This document shows positions 6,875-15,209 of a DNA stretch of 18,170 bases, one piece after another; position 1 is the stretch's first letter, and every line of letters starts with the position of its first letter. Position numbers and translations under genes: made by a program. The stretch is from assembly GCA_045594445.1 (NCBI GenBank), contig JAZNYL010000096.1, positions 1-18,170 on the forward strand. Direction: 5' to 3'. The notes under the pieces were generated by a model that saw nothing but the letters and a program-made list of their open reading frames with translations, was not told the DNA's origin and ran no database searches. The DNA comes from SVQP01 sp045594445. GTDB lineage: Bacteria > Bacillota > Clostridia > Oscillospirales > CAG-272.

Positions 6875-8041
6875 TTATTTATGAATTCTGACAAGCTCGC
6901 GCACACCCGTATCAAGGGCTGCGCAAAGTGCGTCGATCTCGGCATGTGTATTCGCAGGGCAAAGGCTGACGCGCAACGAGCAATCCGCCTTCTCGGCTGA
7001 AAGTCCGAATGCAGACAAGGCACGCGAGGTGGCGTGTCCGTGTGAGGAGCAGGCTGAGCCGCTGGAAACGTAAATTCCCTTGCCCGACAGATAATGCAGC
7101 ATGGTCTCGCTCTTGATATCGGGCAGAGTCAGGTTCACAATATGCGGTGCGCGACCTGCGCGCGGCAGATTGAGCGTAATCTCGCCAATCTCCGCAAGCT
7201 TGCCTTCAAAATAGGTGCGCAAAGCACTCATTTGCCGCAGATCGTCACGTAAGCTGCTCTGTGCCTTGGCGCAAGCCGCGCCAAATCCCGCGATGCCGAT
7301 GGTATTCTCGGTGCCTGAGCGCATACCCGATTCCTGGCCGCCGCCCAGCGTGACCGGGATCAGCTTTTTGGCCTTAAGCACCTCGGCGCTGACGTACAAA
7401 GCACCCACGCCCTTGGGGCCGTGGATTTTATGACTGCTGACCGTTACCATATCCGCGCCGATGGCTGCGGGAGAAAAAAACGTTTTCATAAAGCCCTGCA
7501 CCGCGTCACAATGCGTGACCACGCCCGGGGCATTTTTCTTTGCCAGAGCAAACAGCGATTTAAGATCGTAAAGCGCGCCTGTTTCGTTGTTGACCATCAT
7601 GGTCGTAACCAGCAGCGTATCCTTGGTAATGGCTTTGCTTGCAAAGTCCATATCAAGCACGCCGTCGCGCGTGGGAATCCTGACGACGTCAAATCCCTTT
7701 TTTTCAAGGTCGCGCAGCACCATTTCTACAGAGGAATGCTCGCCCTCGGTTGTGACGATGCGGCCGCCTGCACGGCGTTCCTTTGCATACGCGCTGCCGA
7801 GAATGGCCAGATTGTTTGCTTCTGTTCCGGACGAGGTGAAATACACCTGTCCCGCGCCGCCGCGCACGCCAAGTGCCGAGAGCACCTGCTCGCGCGCCTT
7901 TTTGACCATGTGCTCGGCATCCAGGCCTGCCTTATGCAAGGAGGAGGGATTGCCGTAGCACTCCATGGCCGCAAGCATTGCCTGCTTGGCTGCATCGCAA
8001 AGCGCGGTGGTCGCGCTGTTATCCAAATAAATCGTACTCAT
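6875..8041 (-). CDS. cysteine desulfurase, NifS/IscS type (PLP-dependent)
   Basis: A complete 388-aa class V aminotransferase-fold enzyme that takes sulfur from L-cysteine as a persulfide, leaving alanine. The start gives the family's usual opening, MSTIYLDNSATT. Visible motifs: SSGTEANNLAI (70-80), EHSS with His102 for ring stacking, HCDAVQ (177-182, Asp179 to the PLP nitrogen), the Schiff-base lysine in SSHKIHGPKG (Lys205), RSGTEN (241-246) and the persulfide cysteine in SSGSACSS (Cys331). No IscU, ThiI or MnmA partner lies beside it, so its sulfur acceptor (Fe-S clusters, tRNA thiolation, NAD synthesis) cannot be told. The start codon is one base after the lipoprotein TGA (TGATATG) and has no good Shine-Dalgarno sequence, so translation probably depends on termination-reinitiation. 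Cysteine-rich paralogues such as SufS are less likely given the short active-site loop. Confidence 0.92.
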   Translation of the reverse strand: MSTIYLDNSATTALCDAAKQAMLAAMECYGNPSSLHKAGLDAEHMVKKAREQVLSALGVRGGAGQVYFTSSGTEANNLAILGSAYAKERRAGGRIVTTEGEHSSVEMVLRDLEKKGFDVVRIPTRDGVLDMDFASKAITKDTLLVTTMMVNNETGALYDLKSLFALAKKNAPGVVTHCDAVQGFMKTFFSPAAIGADMVTVSSHKIHGPKGVGALYVSAEVLKAKKLIPVTLGGGQESGMRSGTENTIGIAGFGAACAKAQSSLRDDLRQMSALRTYFEGKLAEIGEITLNLPRAGRAPHIVNLTLPDIKSETMLHYLSGKGIYVSSGSACSSHGHATSRALSAFGLSAEKADCSLRVSLCPANTHAEIDALCAALDTGVRELVRIHK

Positions 8042-8042
8042 A

Positions 8043-9236
8043 TCAACGGAATGTAAAGTGATCCAGCATTGCTTGGTAGTCATCCATATACTGCTCAAAG
8101 CTGCCGTCCGAGGCAAGAGCGGTATAGGTGACGACATAGATCAGGCTGGAATGCACGATCACGGTTTGTGCATAGCGGTAATCCTTACCGCCAATGCTTG
8201 CGTCAAAGGTATAGGTCTTAGCATTCTTGGCGTCCTTTTGCACGCCGATGGTGCCCTCGCCCACCGTTTCGGAAACAGTCAGCGAATCAAACACCGCCTC
8301 GTATTCGGGCAGGCAGTAACCCTGCCAGTAAGCATCCACGCTCAGCGCCTCGTTGGAAGGCACGTAGATGGTCACGGTCACGTTTGCGCTGCCGCTCGGT
8401 GCGTATGCCGAAGGATATTCGGTGGTATGTCCCACGCGCCAGTCGCTCGGTACGTAGAAGCGGTAAGGCATTTCGCTCGTGGATGCGGGGATCATATCGT
8501 CCGCGGTATCGGGATCCTCAAACAGCTTGGGCGCGGTGGTTGCCGTCTTTTCGTTCAGAATGATGAACTCGCCCACCACGGTCTCGTCGGGAATCTCGTA
8601 GATAAAGCTGTCAATAAAGGTATCGTAGTCCTCTTCTCTTGCCGTATAGGTCAGCACGAAAAAACCGGTGCCGTCGGGTGCCTTGGCAATGACCTGGCAA
8701 TACTTGCGCGTAAAGCTCATGCCCTGCTGCTCGCTCAGCTCCTTATTGGGAGCAAACTCCTTGACCTTAGCCGTAAACACGTAGGCCTGCGCAGCGCACA
8801 TGCCTGCCTCGTCACCATAGATATCCAGCGAGGTCTGGCGATAGAGCTGCCCCTCGGGCTTTTCCTCGGTGGGAGCCTTATGCGGCAGCACAACGAACGC
8901 CTCGTAGGTTTGCTTATAATACGCGCTCAGCTTTTCCCAGTACGCGTCAATGCTCTCGGACGCATCGGTTACCTTTTGCGCGGTGATGGTCCAATATTTG
9001 CTGTGACGCGCCAGCTCCTCCCCTTGCTCGGAGTGGTCGGCTGTGGTGTAGTACGCACCCGATACGCCGCTGCGCGAATTGGAGATCCAGGTCATGGGCA
9101 CGTACAGGATAAATTCCTCCCCCTCACAGGTCACGTCCATCATACCCGTGGGCGCTTGATTCTTGGAGCAGCCCGCAAACGCGCCACACGCAAGAGCCAG
9201 CAGTAAAAGTGCTGCAATCATTCTGATCCTTCTCAT
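8043..9236 (-). CDS. lipoprotein with two PsbP-like modules
   Basis: A 397-aa predicted lipoprotein of unknown function. The signal peptide MRRIRMIAALLLLALACGAF ends at GC with Cys23 as the anchor. The mature part is an internal duplication: module 1 (about 41-215) and module 2 (about 258-397) both start with a YVPxxW-type strand (FILYVPMTW 42-50; YRFYVPSDW 258-266), both contain DAYW (97-100; 301-304), and both end with a xVxTYTA strand (FFVLTYTA 192-199; IYVVTYTA 366-373) followed by an acidic helix. The arrangement recalls the PsbP/Mog1-like fold found in many bacterial lipoproteins; this is inferred from pattern, not from a search. Module 1 carries a longer insertion with several cysteines. 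AAGGAGGG lies 6 nt before the ATG, and the start overlaps the upstream stop (ATGA), so the two genes are translationally coupled. Confidence 0.8.
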   Translation of the reverse strand: MRRIRMIAALLLLALACGAFAGCSKNQAPTGMMDVTCEGEEFILYVPMTWISNSRSGVSGAYYTTADHSEQGEELARHSKYWTITAQKVTDASESIDAYWEKLSAYYKQTYEAFVVLPHKAPTEEKPEGQLYRQTSLDIYGDEAGMCAAQAYVFTAKVKEFAPNKELSEQQGMSFTRKYCQVIAKAPDGTGFFVLTYTAREEDYDTFIDSFIYEIPDETVVGEFIILNEKTATTAPKLFEDPDTADDMIPASTSEMPYRFYVPSDWRVGHTTEYPSAYAPSGSANVTVTIYVPSNEALSVDAYWQGYCLPEYEAVFDSLTVSETVGEGTIGVQKDAKNAKTYTFDASIGGKDYRYAQTVIVHSSLIYVVTYTALASDGSFEQYMDDYQAMLDHFTFR

Positions 9237-10492
9237 GCTTTTCCCTCCTTCAGCATACTCTGGGCCGCCGAAAGAATGCCGATCTTACCGCTCTCATAGG
9301 TCAGACCGCCCTGGAAATACGCGGTATAGGGCGGACGCAGAGGTCCATCGGCAGACAGCTCGATAGACGAGCCCTGCACAAACGCACCTGCCGCCATGAT
9401 AACGGGATCGTTGTAGCCCGGCATTGCCCACGGCTCGGGAGTGACGTACGCATCCACGGGAGAGCCCGCCTGAATGCCGCGGCAAAGCGCGCAAAGTCCC
9501 TCGGGAGAGCCTGTGATGACCGTTTGAATGATGTCGTATCTCTGCTCGTTCCAGCGGGGCTCAACCGCAAAGCCGAGTGCTTCAAATACGTATGCCGCAA
9601 GGTGTGCGGTCTTGAGTGCCTGCGCAACCGTGTGAGGCGCGTAGAAAAGACCTTTGTAAAGGCTCTTATTCTGCCCCATGGTTGCACCCACCTCGCATCC
9701 CACACCGGGAGAGGTCAGGCGGTAGCTTGCAAGCTCCACGGCACGTGCCGTGCCTGCAATGTAGCCTCCCGTCTCTGCCATACCGCCGCCGGGATTTTTG
9801 ATCAGCGAGCCGATGATCATATCCGCACCGTAGGCGGTGGGTTCTTTTTCCTCGGTAAATTCGCCGTAGCAGTTGTCCACCACCACGTATGCCGAGCATC
9901 TTGCCTTGACGAATTTGACCAGCTCACCGATCTGCGCGCAGGACAGCGTTTTTCTGTTGAGATACCCCTTGGAACGCTGCACGAACACCACCTTGACGCT
10001 CTCGCCGTACAAAGCAAGCTTGTCCGCGATGCCGGCAAAGTCAAATTCACCCGCATCTGTCAGCTCGACCTGGTCGTACTTGACGCCAAAGTCGGCAAGC
10101 GAGCCGTCGCCCGCCTTACCCGTGATGCCAATGACGTCCTCAAGCGTGTCGTAGGGCTTGCCCGCAACGCTGAGCATGACATCACCCGGACGAAGCAGAC
10201 CGAACAGACCGATGGTCAGCGCCTGCGTACCGTTGACGATCTGATGGCGCACAAAGGCAGCCTCGGCGTCCATAACGTCCGCCCAAATGGCATCCAGCGT
10301 ATCTCTGCCGCGGTCATCGTAGCCGTAGCCGCTGGTAGAATCAAACATGGTCATGCCCACGCGGTGCTCGCGGAAGGCATCCATGATCTTTTGCGTATTA
10401 TTGAATGAGATCTTGTCAATGCGCGCAAAGCAAGGTGCAAGCGCCACCTCCGCCTCGGCCGCAAGATCCCATATTCTCTGTGAAAATTCCAT
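9233..10492 (-). CDS. methionine gamma-lyase-like PLP enzyme (YnbB / aluminium resistance family)
   Basis: A complete 419-aa PLP enzyme of the fold type I family often named aluminium resistance protein or methionine gamma-lyase family (B. subtilis YnbB type). Visible signatures: FDSTSGYGYDDRGRDTLD (50-67), VRHQIVNGTQAL (81-92), MLSVAGKPYDTLE (106-118), the aspartate strand VVVDNCYGEF (203-212, Asp206), the PLP lysine in IGSLIKNPGGGM (Lys232), and SPGVGCEVGATMG. Its physiological reaction is not firmly established; relatives are thought to split sulfur-containing amino acids. Followed in the operon by a lipoprotein and then a cysteine desulfurase, it may belong to sulfur amino-acid turnover, but this is inference. 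AGGGGG precedes the ATG; 24 nt separate it from the upstream M42 gene, and its end overlaps the next gene by 4 bp. Confidence 0.9.
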   Translation of the reverse strand: MEFSQRIWDLAAEAEVALAPCFARIDKISFNNTQKIMDAFREHRVGMTMFDSTSGYGYDDRGRDTLDAIWADVMDAEAAFVRHQIVNGTQALTIGLFGLLRPGDVMLSVAGKPYDTLEDVIGITGKAGDGSLADFGVKYDQVELTDAGEFDFAGIADKLALYGESVKVVFVQRSKGYLNRKTLSCAQIGELVKFVKARCSAYVVVDNCYGEFTEEKEPTAYGADMIIGSLIKNPGGGMAETGGYIAGTARAVELASYRLTSPGVGCEVGATMGQNKSLYKGLFYAPHTVAQALKTAHLAAYVFEALGFAVEPRWNEQRYDIIQTVITGSPEGLCALCRGIQAGSPVDAYVTPEPWAMPGYNDPVIMAAGAFVQGSSIELSADGPLRPPYTAYFQGGLTYESGKIGILSAAQSMLKEGKA

Positions 10493-10516
10493 ATTTCCCC
10501 CTGTATTTTGCGCAAT

Positions 10517-11524
10517 TTATTCTTTTTTATCGCTATGGAGATACAGAAGCGTAATTTCCACGCAAAGTCTGGTGTCACCCAGGTCAAACATCTCCACGCC
10601 CGAATGGATATAGCGGGTGGGAATAGAGATCGCGCCTGCCTTGACGCCTGTGCCGCTCTTTTGTACGGCAGAGGTGTCCGTGCCGCCCGCGGTCAGAATC
10701 TCCATCTGATACTTGTATCCCTTTTCGCGGGCCAGCTTGACCAGTCTGTCAGTCACGCCCTTGTGGCAAAGCACGGAGCTATCCTTGACCTTGATGGCAG
10801 CGCCACCGCCCAGCTCGCAGGCCATGGGCTTTGCGCCGATGGTGTCACCCGTGCCTGTCACGTCAAAGTTGATACAATAATCGGGACAAATCTGCTCTGC
10901 TGCAGGGCCTGCACCGCGCACGCCAACCTCTTCCTGTACGGAAAAGACGAAATATACGTCGTCTGCGCAAGGTTCTTCCTGTAGTCTCTCGGCAATTTCA
11001 ATCATGACGGCGCAGCCGATGCGGTCGTCGATGGGTCTGCCCGCAATTCTGCGTGCCGAGAGCTTGATAACAGTGGGGGCCATGGAGAAAAAGTCACCGA
11101 CGGCAACGCGCTTTTCCGCGTCGCGCGCGTCCTTGGCACCGATATCCACCACCATTTTGTCATAAGTCCAGTCGTTGGGCTTGACACCCGTTTCGGGTAC
11201 CAGCACGCCGCGCTGACCGTTTTCAAACACGACCTCGGAGAATGCGGATGCCGAGAAATGAATGCCGCCGATGGGCGCGAGTCTGAGCATGCCGTTCTTT
11301 TCTACGTGCGTGACAACAAAGCCGATCTCGTCCATGTGCGCAACCAGCATGATCTTTCTTCTCTTTTCTCCCGTTCCCTTTTTATAAGCGATCAAGGATC
11401 CCATTGCATCGGTATAGACCTTATCGCAAATGGGGGTCATATATTCGGAAATCTTTGCGGCAATGGCAGCCTCTCTGCCCGAAATGCCGCTGACGTTTAC
11501 AAGATGCTTTAATTTAGTCAGCAT
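10517..11524 (-). CDS. M42 family metallo-aminopeptidase (intact)
   Basis: A 335-aa cytosolic M42 aminopeptidase; members form tetrahedral dodecamers that trim short peptides. All expected metal and catalytic residues are present: His63 and Asp65 in VAHMDEIGF, Asp166 in RPIDDRIGC, the Glu pair 198-199 in QEEVGVRGA (general base and ligand), Asp221 in NFDVTGTGD and His307 in IPTRYIHSG. GGTDTSAV (280-287) and the final IPTRYIHS are typical of the YsdC/FrvX group. It is the last of three consecutive M42 genes. AAAGGAG sits 6 nt before the ATG and the gap to the preceding stop is only 3 nt. Specificity (glutamyl, leucyl or other) cannot be read from the sequence. The N-terminal MLTKLKHLVNVSGISG is the usual opening of the family. 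Confidence 0.93.
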   Translation of the reverse strand: MLTKLKHLVNVSGISGREAAIAAKISEYMTPICDKVYTDAMGSLIAYKKGTGEKRRKIMLVAHMDEIGFVVTHVEKNGMLRLAPIGGIHFSASAFSEVVFENGQRGVLVPETGVKPNDWTYDKMVVDIGAKDARDAEKRVAVGDFFSMAPTVIKLSARRIAGRPIDDRIGCAVMIEIAERLQEEPCADDVYFVFSVQEEVGVRGAGPAAEQICPDYCINFDVTGTGDTIGAKPMACELGGGAAIKVKDSSVLCHKGVTDRLVKLAREKGYKYQMEILTAGGTDTSAVQKSGTGVKAGAISIPTRYIHSGVEMFDLGDTRLCVEITLLYLHSDKKE

Positions 11525-11527
11525 AAT

Positions 11528-12604
11528 TTACTCCTTTATCTCTTTGACGTAAGAGAACAAAAGATCTCTTACCGCATAATAATCCGAAACCTTGGCAACC
11601 TGCACGGGGGTGTGCAGATTTCTGACGGGATAACCCAGCGAGACCATACGCACGCCATGTGCACCCTGCTGCACCGAGCCTCCCAGTTGTGCGCGAGGCG
11701 TTCCGCACACGGCCTGTACTGCAATGCCGTTCTTTTGTGCGCAGGCACGCAGCTCGGCGGTGTGCTCTTTGTGGTAAATGGCACAACCGTCAGCAAACGC
11801 GATCGCTACACCCCGGCCAAGTGCGCAAAGTCTGGTGCTCTCTGCAACTCCGGGATAATCCAGTGCTTCTCTTGCCTCAACGATCATGGCAAAATCCGGC
11901 TTGACACGAGCTGCGGCCACGCGCGCTGCGCTGAAAGTGAGCTGCGAGCAATCGGTAAACGCCACGTACAGATCGTAAGGCAGCTTGACTCTGCCCGATT
12001 TGAGCATGCGCAAAAGCTCGATGATGGCTGCACAGCCGAGTCTGGATTCCAAGGCCTTTGCGCGCATAAACGCTTTTTGCTCACCAAAGCACTCAAAGGG
12101 CGTATCAAAGGTTGCCATAGAGCCAACGTCCACGTATTCCTTTGCCTCGTCCGCGCTCTCTGCGCCGATGTCGATATACATCTTGCGTGCAGGCGTCAGC
12201 TTGCGACGCTCCTCGGGGCTTTGCAAATGGATCGCCTTGGATGCCACGATGCCCTTGACGGCGCGATTGCCGTCGCCAACCAACAGGCTCTTGCCACCAA
12301 GGCACCTTGCGTCGATATCACCCACAAGGCTGAATTTGAGATGTCCCTTGTCGGACACGCGGTTGATGATCATACCAACCTCGTCCATGCCGGTGCAAAC
12401 AAGCACCTTTTTGGGATTTTTGGCGTTGTATCCCTCGCCGCTGCCGCATACCTTGGCAACCACGTTGCCCACGCGATCCACAAAGTAGTCGTCGATGGCG
12501 TCGGTGATCTGCTCCACCAGCGCTTCTCTGACTGGATCGCAGCAGCCCGAAGGGCCAAACTCGCGGCATAATTGTTCGATCAGTTCAAGTCCGTAATATT
12601 TCAT
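11528..12604 (-). CDS. degenerate M42-family paralogue (probable pseudo-peptidase)
   Basis: A 358-aa protein with the M42 layout: FGPSGCCDPVREALV (16-30), DRVGNVVAKVCGSG (43-56), VLVCTGMDEVGMI (67-79), RAKALESRLGCA (181-192), and a terminal GYPVRNLHTPVQVAKVSD. The active site is heavily altered compared with its neighbours. The metal-binding His of AHMDE is Gly72, the bridging Asp is Glu186, the Glu-Glu catalytic pair is Ser220-Gln221 (FTDCSQL), and the next Asp ligand is Glu243. Only Asp74 and His331 remain. A normal co-catalytic zinc centre therefore seems unlikely. The reading frame is intact, has normal codon use and is tightly coupled (4-bp overlap upstream, 3-nt gap downstream). This argues for a kept non-catalytic or regulatory subunit rather than decay. 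The assignment to M42 is secure from order and spacing; loss of activity is inference. Confidence 0.85.
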   Translation of the reverse strand: MKYYGLELIEQLCREFGPSGCCDPVREALVEQITDAIDDYFVDRVGNVVAKVCGSGEGYNAKNPKKVLVCTGMDEVGMIINRVSDKGHLKFSLVGDIDARCLGGKSLLVGDGNRAVKGIVASKAIHLQSPEERRKLTPARKMYIDIGAESADEAKEYVDVGSMATFDTPFECFGEQKAFMRAKALESRLGCAAIIELLRMLKSGRVKLPYDLYVAFTDCSQLTFSAARVAAARVKPDFAMIVEAREALDYPGVAESTRLCALGRGVAIAFADGCAIYHKEHTAELRACAQKNGIAVQAVCGTPRAQLGGSVQQGAHGVRMVSLGYPVRNLHTPVQVAKVSDYYAVRDLLFSYVKEIKE

Positions 12605-13641
12605 CTTGCAAACTCCTCCCCGATTTCCTTTGAACAGATAAACGCGCTGACCGCGTCGGCTACCGCCTGCGCGTCGCGCAGATCCAGCACCTCGGTGGAC
12701 GAGTGCATGTTCTTGATAGGCAGGCTGACAAGCACGCTGGGCACGCCGTCACCCGTCAACCAGAGTCTGTTTGCGTTGGTGCCCGTGCTGCCGCCCGATG
12801 CACCGCAACTAAACGGAATCTCCCGGTCGGTCAGAAGCGTTTTGACCATGTTGGTCAGCGCTCTGTTGGTAATGGGCGCATAGTCCAGCACCGCGCCGCT
12901 GCCAAAGCTTGCAAGCGGCAGATCTCCCGTCTCGGGAGTGGCTGCGTGCGTGACGTCAATGACCATGGCGTAATCGGGGGCAATGCTGCTGCCGCCGGTC
13001 AGAGCGCCCAGCATGCTGGTCTCCTCGCCTGCGGAAAACAGGAAATAGACGTCGCCCGCCATATCCTCGGCCTTGACCGCGCCCACGCCGTGCGCAATGC
13101 AAGCGCCGCAGGCCTTATCGTCAAACGCCTTGCCCGCGATGCGATCGCCAAGCAGGCTTGTATAGGTAGGCATAAAGCCGATGGACGAGCCGATCGAAAT
13201 CATTTTTTTGAGTTCGTGTGCACTCCAGCCTGTATCCAGATACAGCTGTCCGATCTCGGGCAGCGCATCGGGATCGCCTCCAAGCAGCTTTGTGGGCATG
13301 GCGCAAACAACGCCCTCCACGTTCTTTTTGCCGTAAATGATCAGTCTTGCACCGGGCAGGATGCGGGTATCCACGCCGCCTACGTTGGTAAAGCGGACAA
13401 AGCCGTCCTCGGTGATATCGGTGACCATCATACCGATCTCGTCAAAATGCGCGTCAAGTAAGATCTTGGGGGCGTTCTTGCGGCCGCAACGCTTGATAAA
13501 GACATGGTTGCCGACGCCGTCCGTGACATGCTCGTCAAACAGGTCGTAGAGAATGCGCTCTGCGCCCTGTGTACTTGCCGCTTCTGCGCCCGATACCGAA
13601 TAAAGGCCGCAAAGCGACGTGATCAATGCTTTCAGATCCAT
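12601..13641 (-). CDS. M42 family metallo-aminopeptidase (intact)
   Basis: A 346-aa cytosolic M42 aminopeptidase, first of three in a row. Metal and catalytic residues are conserved: His65 and Asp67 in LDAHFDEIGMM, Asp174 in GKAFDDKACG, Glu206-Glu207 in SAGEETSMLGA, Asp229 in VIDVTHA and His313 in LPIKNMHSSTE. The segment ASGGSTGTNAN (281-291) replaces the GGTD loop of the third paralogue, so the two intact enzymes probably differ in specificity. AGAGGA precedes the ATG by 8 nt. It begins 21 nt after the murD stop and its own TGA overlaps the ATG of the degenerate paralogue by 4 bp, which suggests coordinated subunit production. Archaeal TET2 and TET3 paralogues are known to co-assemble; a similar mixed particle is plausible here but unproven. 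Confidence 0.93.
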   Translation of the reverse strand: MDLKALITSLCGLYSVSGAEAASTQGAERILYDLFDEHVTDGVGNHVFIKRCGRKNAPKILLDAHFDEIGMMVTDITEDGFVRFTNVGGVDTRILPGARLIIYGKKNVEGVVCAMPTKLLGGDPDALPEIGQLYLDTGWSAHELKKMISIGSSIGFMPTYTSLLGDRIAGKAFDDKACGACIAHGVGAVKAEDMAGDVYFLFSAGEETSMLGALTGGSSIAPDYAMVIDVTHAATPETGDLPLASFGSGAVLDYAPITNRALTNMVKTLLTDREIPFSCGASGGSTGTNANRLWLTGDGVPSVLVSLPIKNMHSSTEVLDLRDAQAVADAVSAFICSKEIGEEFAR

Positions 13642-13662
13642 AATTTTTCCTCTGTTCTTCTA

Positions 13663-15084
13663 TTATAATTCATTGACTATCTTGCAAAACGTGCGGCCGC
13701 GATGTGCGAAATTGTCAAACGCATCAAAGCTTGCACAAGCGGGAGACAGCAGCACCATCTCACCCTCCTTGGCATGCGCTGCCGCGCAGCGAACCGCGTC
13801 GGCAAAATCATCTTGCCTGAGAATGGGCAGATCAAGGTCGCCCTCACAGCACTCGTCCAAGGCCGCGGCAATCTTATCGGCCGTTGCACCGGTCAGCACC
13901 ACGCCGAGCGCGCGCTCGCGCAGCACCTTTGCCAAGGGCGAAAACGGAATATGCTTGTCGTATCCTCCGCAGATCACCCACGCACTCTTGGGCGGAATAC
14001 CCGAAAGTGCGGCCGCGGTGCGCGTGGGAGTCGAGTCGATCGAGCTGTTATAGAACTTAACGCCGTCCTTTTCGCGCACGAATTCGAATCTGTGCTCCAC
14101 GCCGCCAAAGCTGCGCGCAAGCTCTCCGACCATCTCGGGCGTGATCAGCGACTCTGTCAGCGCAATGGCGGTCATGTAATTTTCCACGTTGTGCATGCCG
14201 GGCAGCTTGATGTCCGAAACCGCCAGCATTTCTCGCTCGCACTCGCCGTCCGAACAGATAATCATGCCGTCGCGGATAAATACCGCCTTGCCTTCTCTAC
14301 CCTGCATAATGCTCTCATAGTCGTGCAATCCGGAAGAAAACAGCACGACGGGCACGGGAGCGCTGTCCACAAGCTGCATACAAAGCGCGTTGTCGCGGTT
14401 TGTCACCAGCATCTCTGCGCCGATTCCCTGATAAATGTGGCTCTTGGCCGCGATATATTCGTCCATGCCGGTGTGCCAGTCCAGGTGGTTGGGGCTTAAA
14501 TTGGTGATCGCGCTGCACGCGGGTGCGCGCTGCATGGTCATCAGCTGAAAGCTGGAGAGCTCCACGATGGCGAAATCGTCCTTTGTCATCTCGGCCGAAT
14601 ACGGCATGAGCGGCGTGCCGATGTTGCCGCCCACGTAGGCGTGGCCGTAGCCGCGCGCCTTTAAGTAAGCCTTGACCAGGTGCCAGGTCAGCGTGGTGGT
14701 CGTGGTCTTGCCGTCGCTGCCCGTCACACCGATCACGCGCGCCTTGGTGGTTGCCATGAAAAGCTCCATTTCGCTGGTCAGCAAAGCGCCACGCTCGACG
14801 GCTGCCGCAATCTCGGGTCTGTCGGGGCGAAAGCCGGGCGAGCGGATGATCACGTCACCGTCTAAGGCTTCAAGATAATTCTCCCCGCAGAAAAATTCCA
14901 CGCCCCGTTCACGCAGCGAAAGCGCGATCGCGCCCAGCTGCTCGGGAGTCTTTTTATCATAAACGCGTATGCACGCGGCACCAAGCTCAAAAAGAACGTC
15001 TGCCAGCATCATGTTGGACACGCCAAAGCCAAGCAGGCAGCACGTGCCGCTGCGAATTGCCGACAAAACGGAAGTATCGTTCAT
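13663..15084 (-). CDS. murD: UDP-N-acetylmuramoyl-L-alanine--D-glutamate ligase
   Basis: A 473-aa Mur ligase that adds D-glutamate to UDP-MurNAc-L-Ala using ATP in cytoplasmic peptidoglycan precursor synthesis. The N-terminal UDP-binding Rossmann domain has LLGFGVSN (17-24). The central domain has the P-loop GVTGSDGKTTTT (119-130), GGNIGTPL (152-159), ELSSFQL (175-181), NLSPNHLDWH (195-204) and Lys214 in AAKSHIY as the likely carbamylated lysine. The C-terminal ligase domain has GVEHRFE (328-334), NSSIDSTPTRTAAAL (346-360), GGYDKHIPF (373-381) and SPACASFDAFDNFAHRGRTF (447-466), all typical of MurD. GTGAGGTG lies 5 nt before the ATG. It is first in the long minus-strand operon and separated from the other mur genes, none of which is in the window. 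Confidence 0.95.
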   Translation of the reverse strand: MNDTSVLSAIRSGTCCLLGFGVSNMMLADVLFELGAACIRVYDKKTPEQLGAIALSLRERGVEFFCGENYLEALDGDVIIRSPGFRPDRPEIAAAVERGALLTSEMELFMATTKARVIGVTGSDGKTTTTTLTWHLVKAYLKARGYGHAYVGGNIGTPLMPYSAEMTKDDFAIVELSSFQLMTMQRAPACSAITNLSPNHLDWHTGMDEYIAAKSHIYQGIGAEMLVTNRDNALCMQLVDSAPVPVVLFSSGLHDYESIMQGREGKAVFIRDGMIICSDGECEREMLAVSDIKLPGMHNVENYMTAIALTESLITPEMVGELARSFGGVEHRFEFVREKDGVKFYNSSIDSTPTRTAAALSGIPPKSAWVICGGYDKHIPFSPLAKVLRERALGVVLTGATADKIAAALDECCEGDLDLPILRQDDFADAVRCAAAHAKEGEMVLLSPACASFDAFDNFAHRGRTFCKIVNEL

Positions 15085-15128
15085 GCAAACACCTCACAAT
15101 CCATACTATCCCATATTATTTCATTATA

Positions 15129-15157
15129 ATTATACTGCTTTATCTCCCATTTTGCAA
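15129..15157 (-). promoter_or_regulatory. sigma-A promoter of the murD operon
   Basis: On the minus strand TTGCAA (15157-15152) and TATAAT (15134-15129) are separated by 17 nt. The start would lie near 15122, about 38 nt upstream of the murD ATG. The -35 region TTGCAAAATG is repeated in mirror image in the divergent topoisomerase promoter. Confidence 0.75.
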
Positions 15158-15209
15158 TAGAATTCCCCGAATATTTTCGCCCTGTACAAATATTTTCCCA
15201 AAAAACCCT

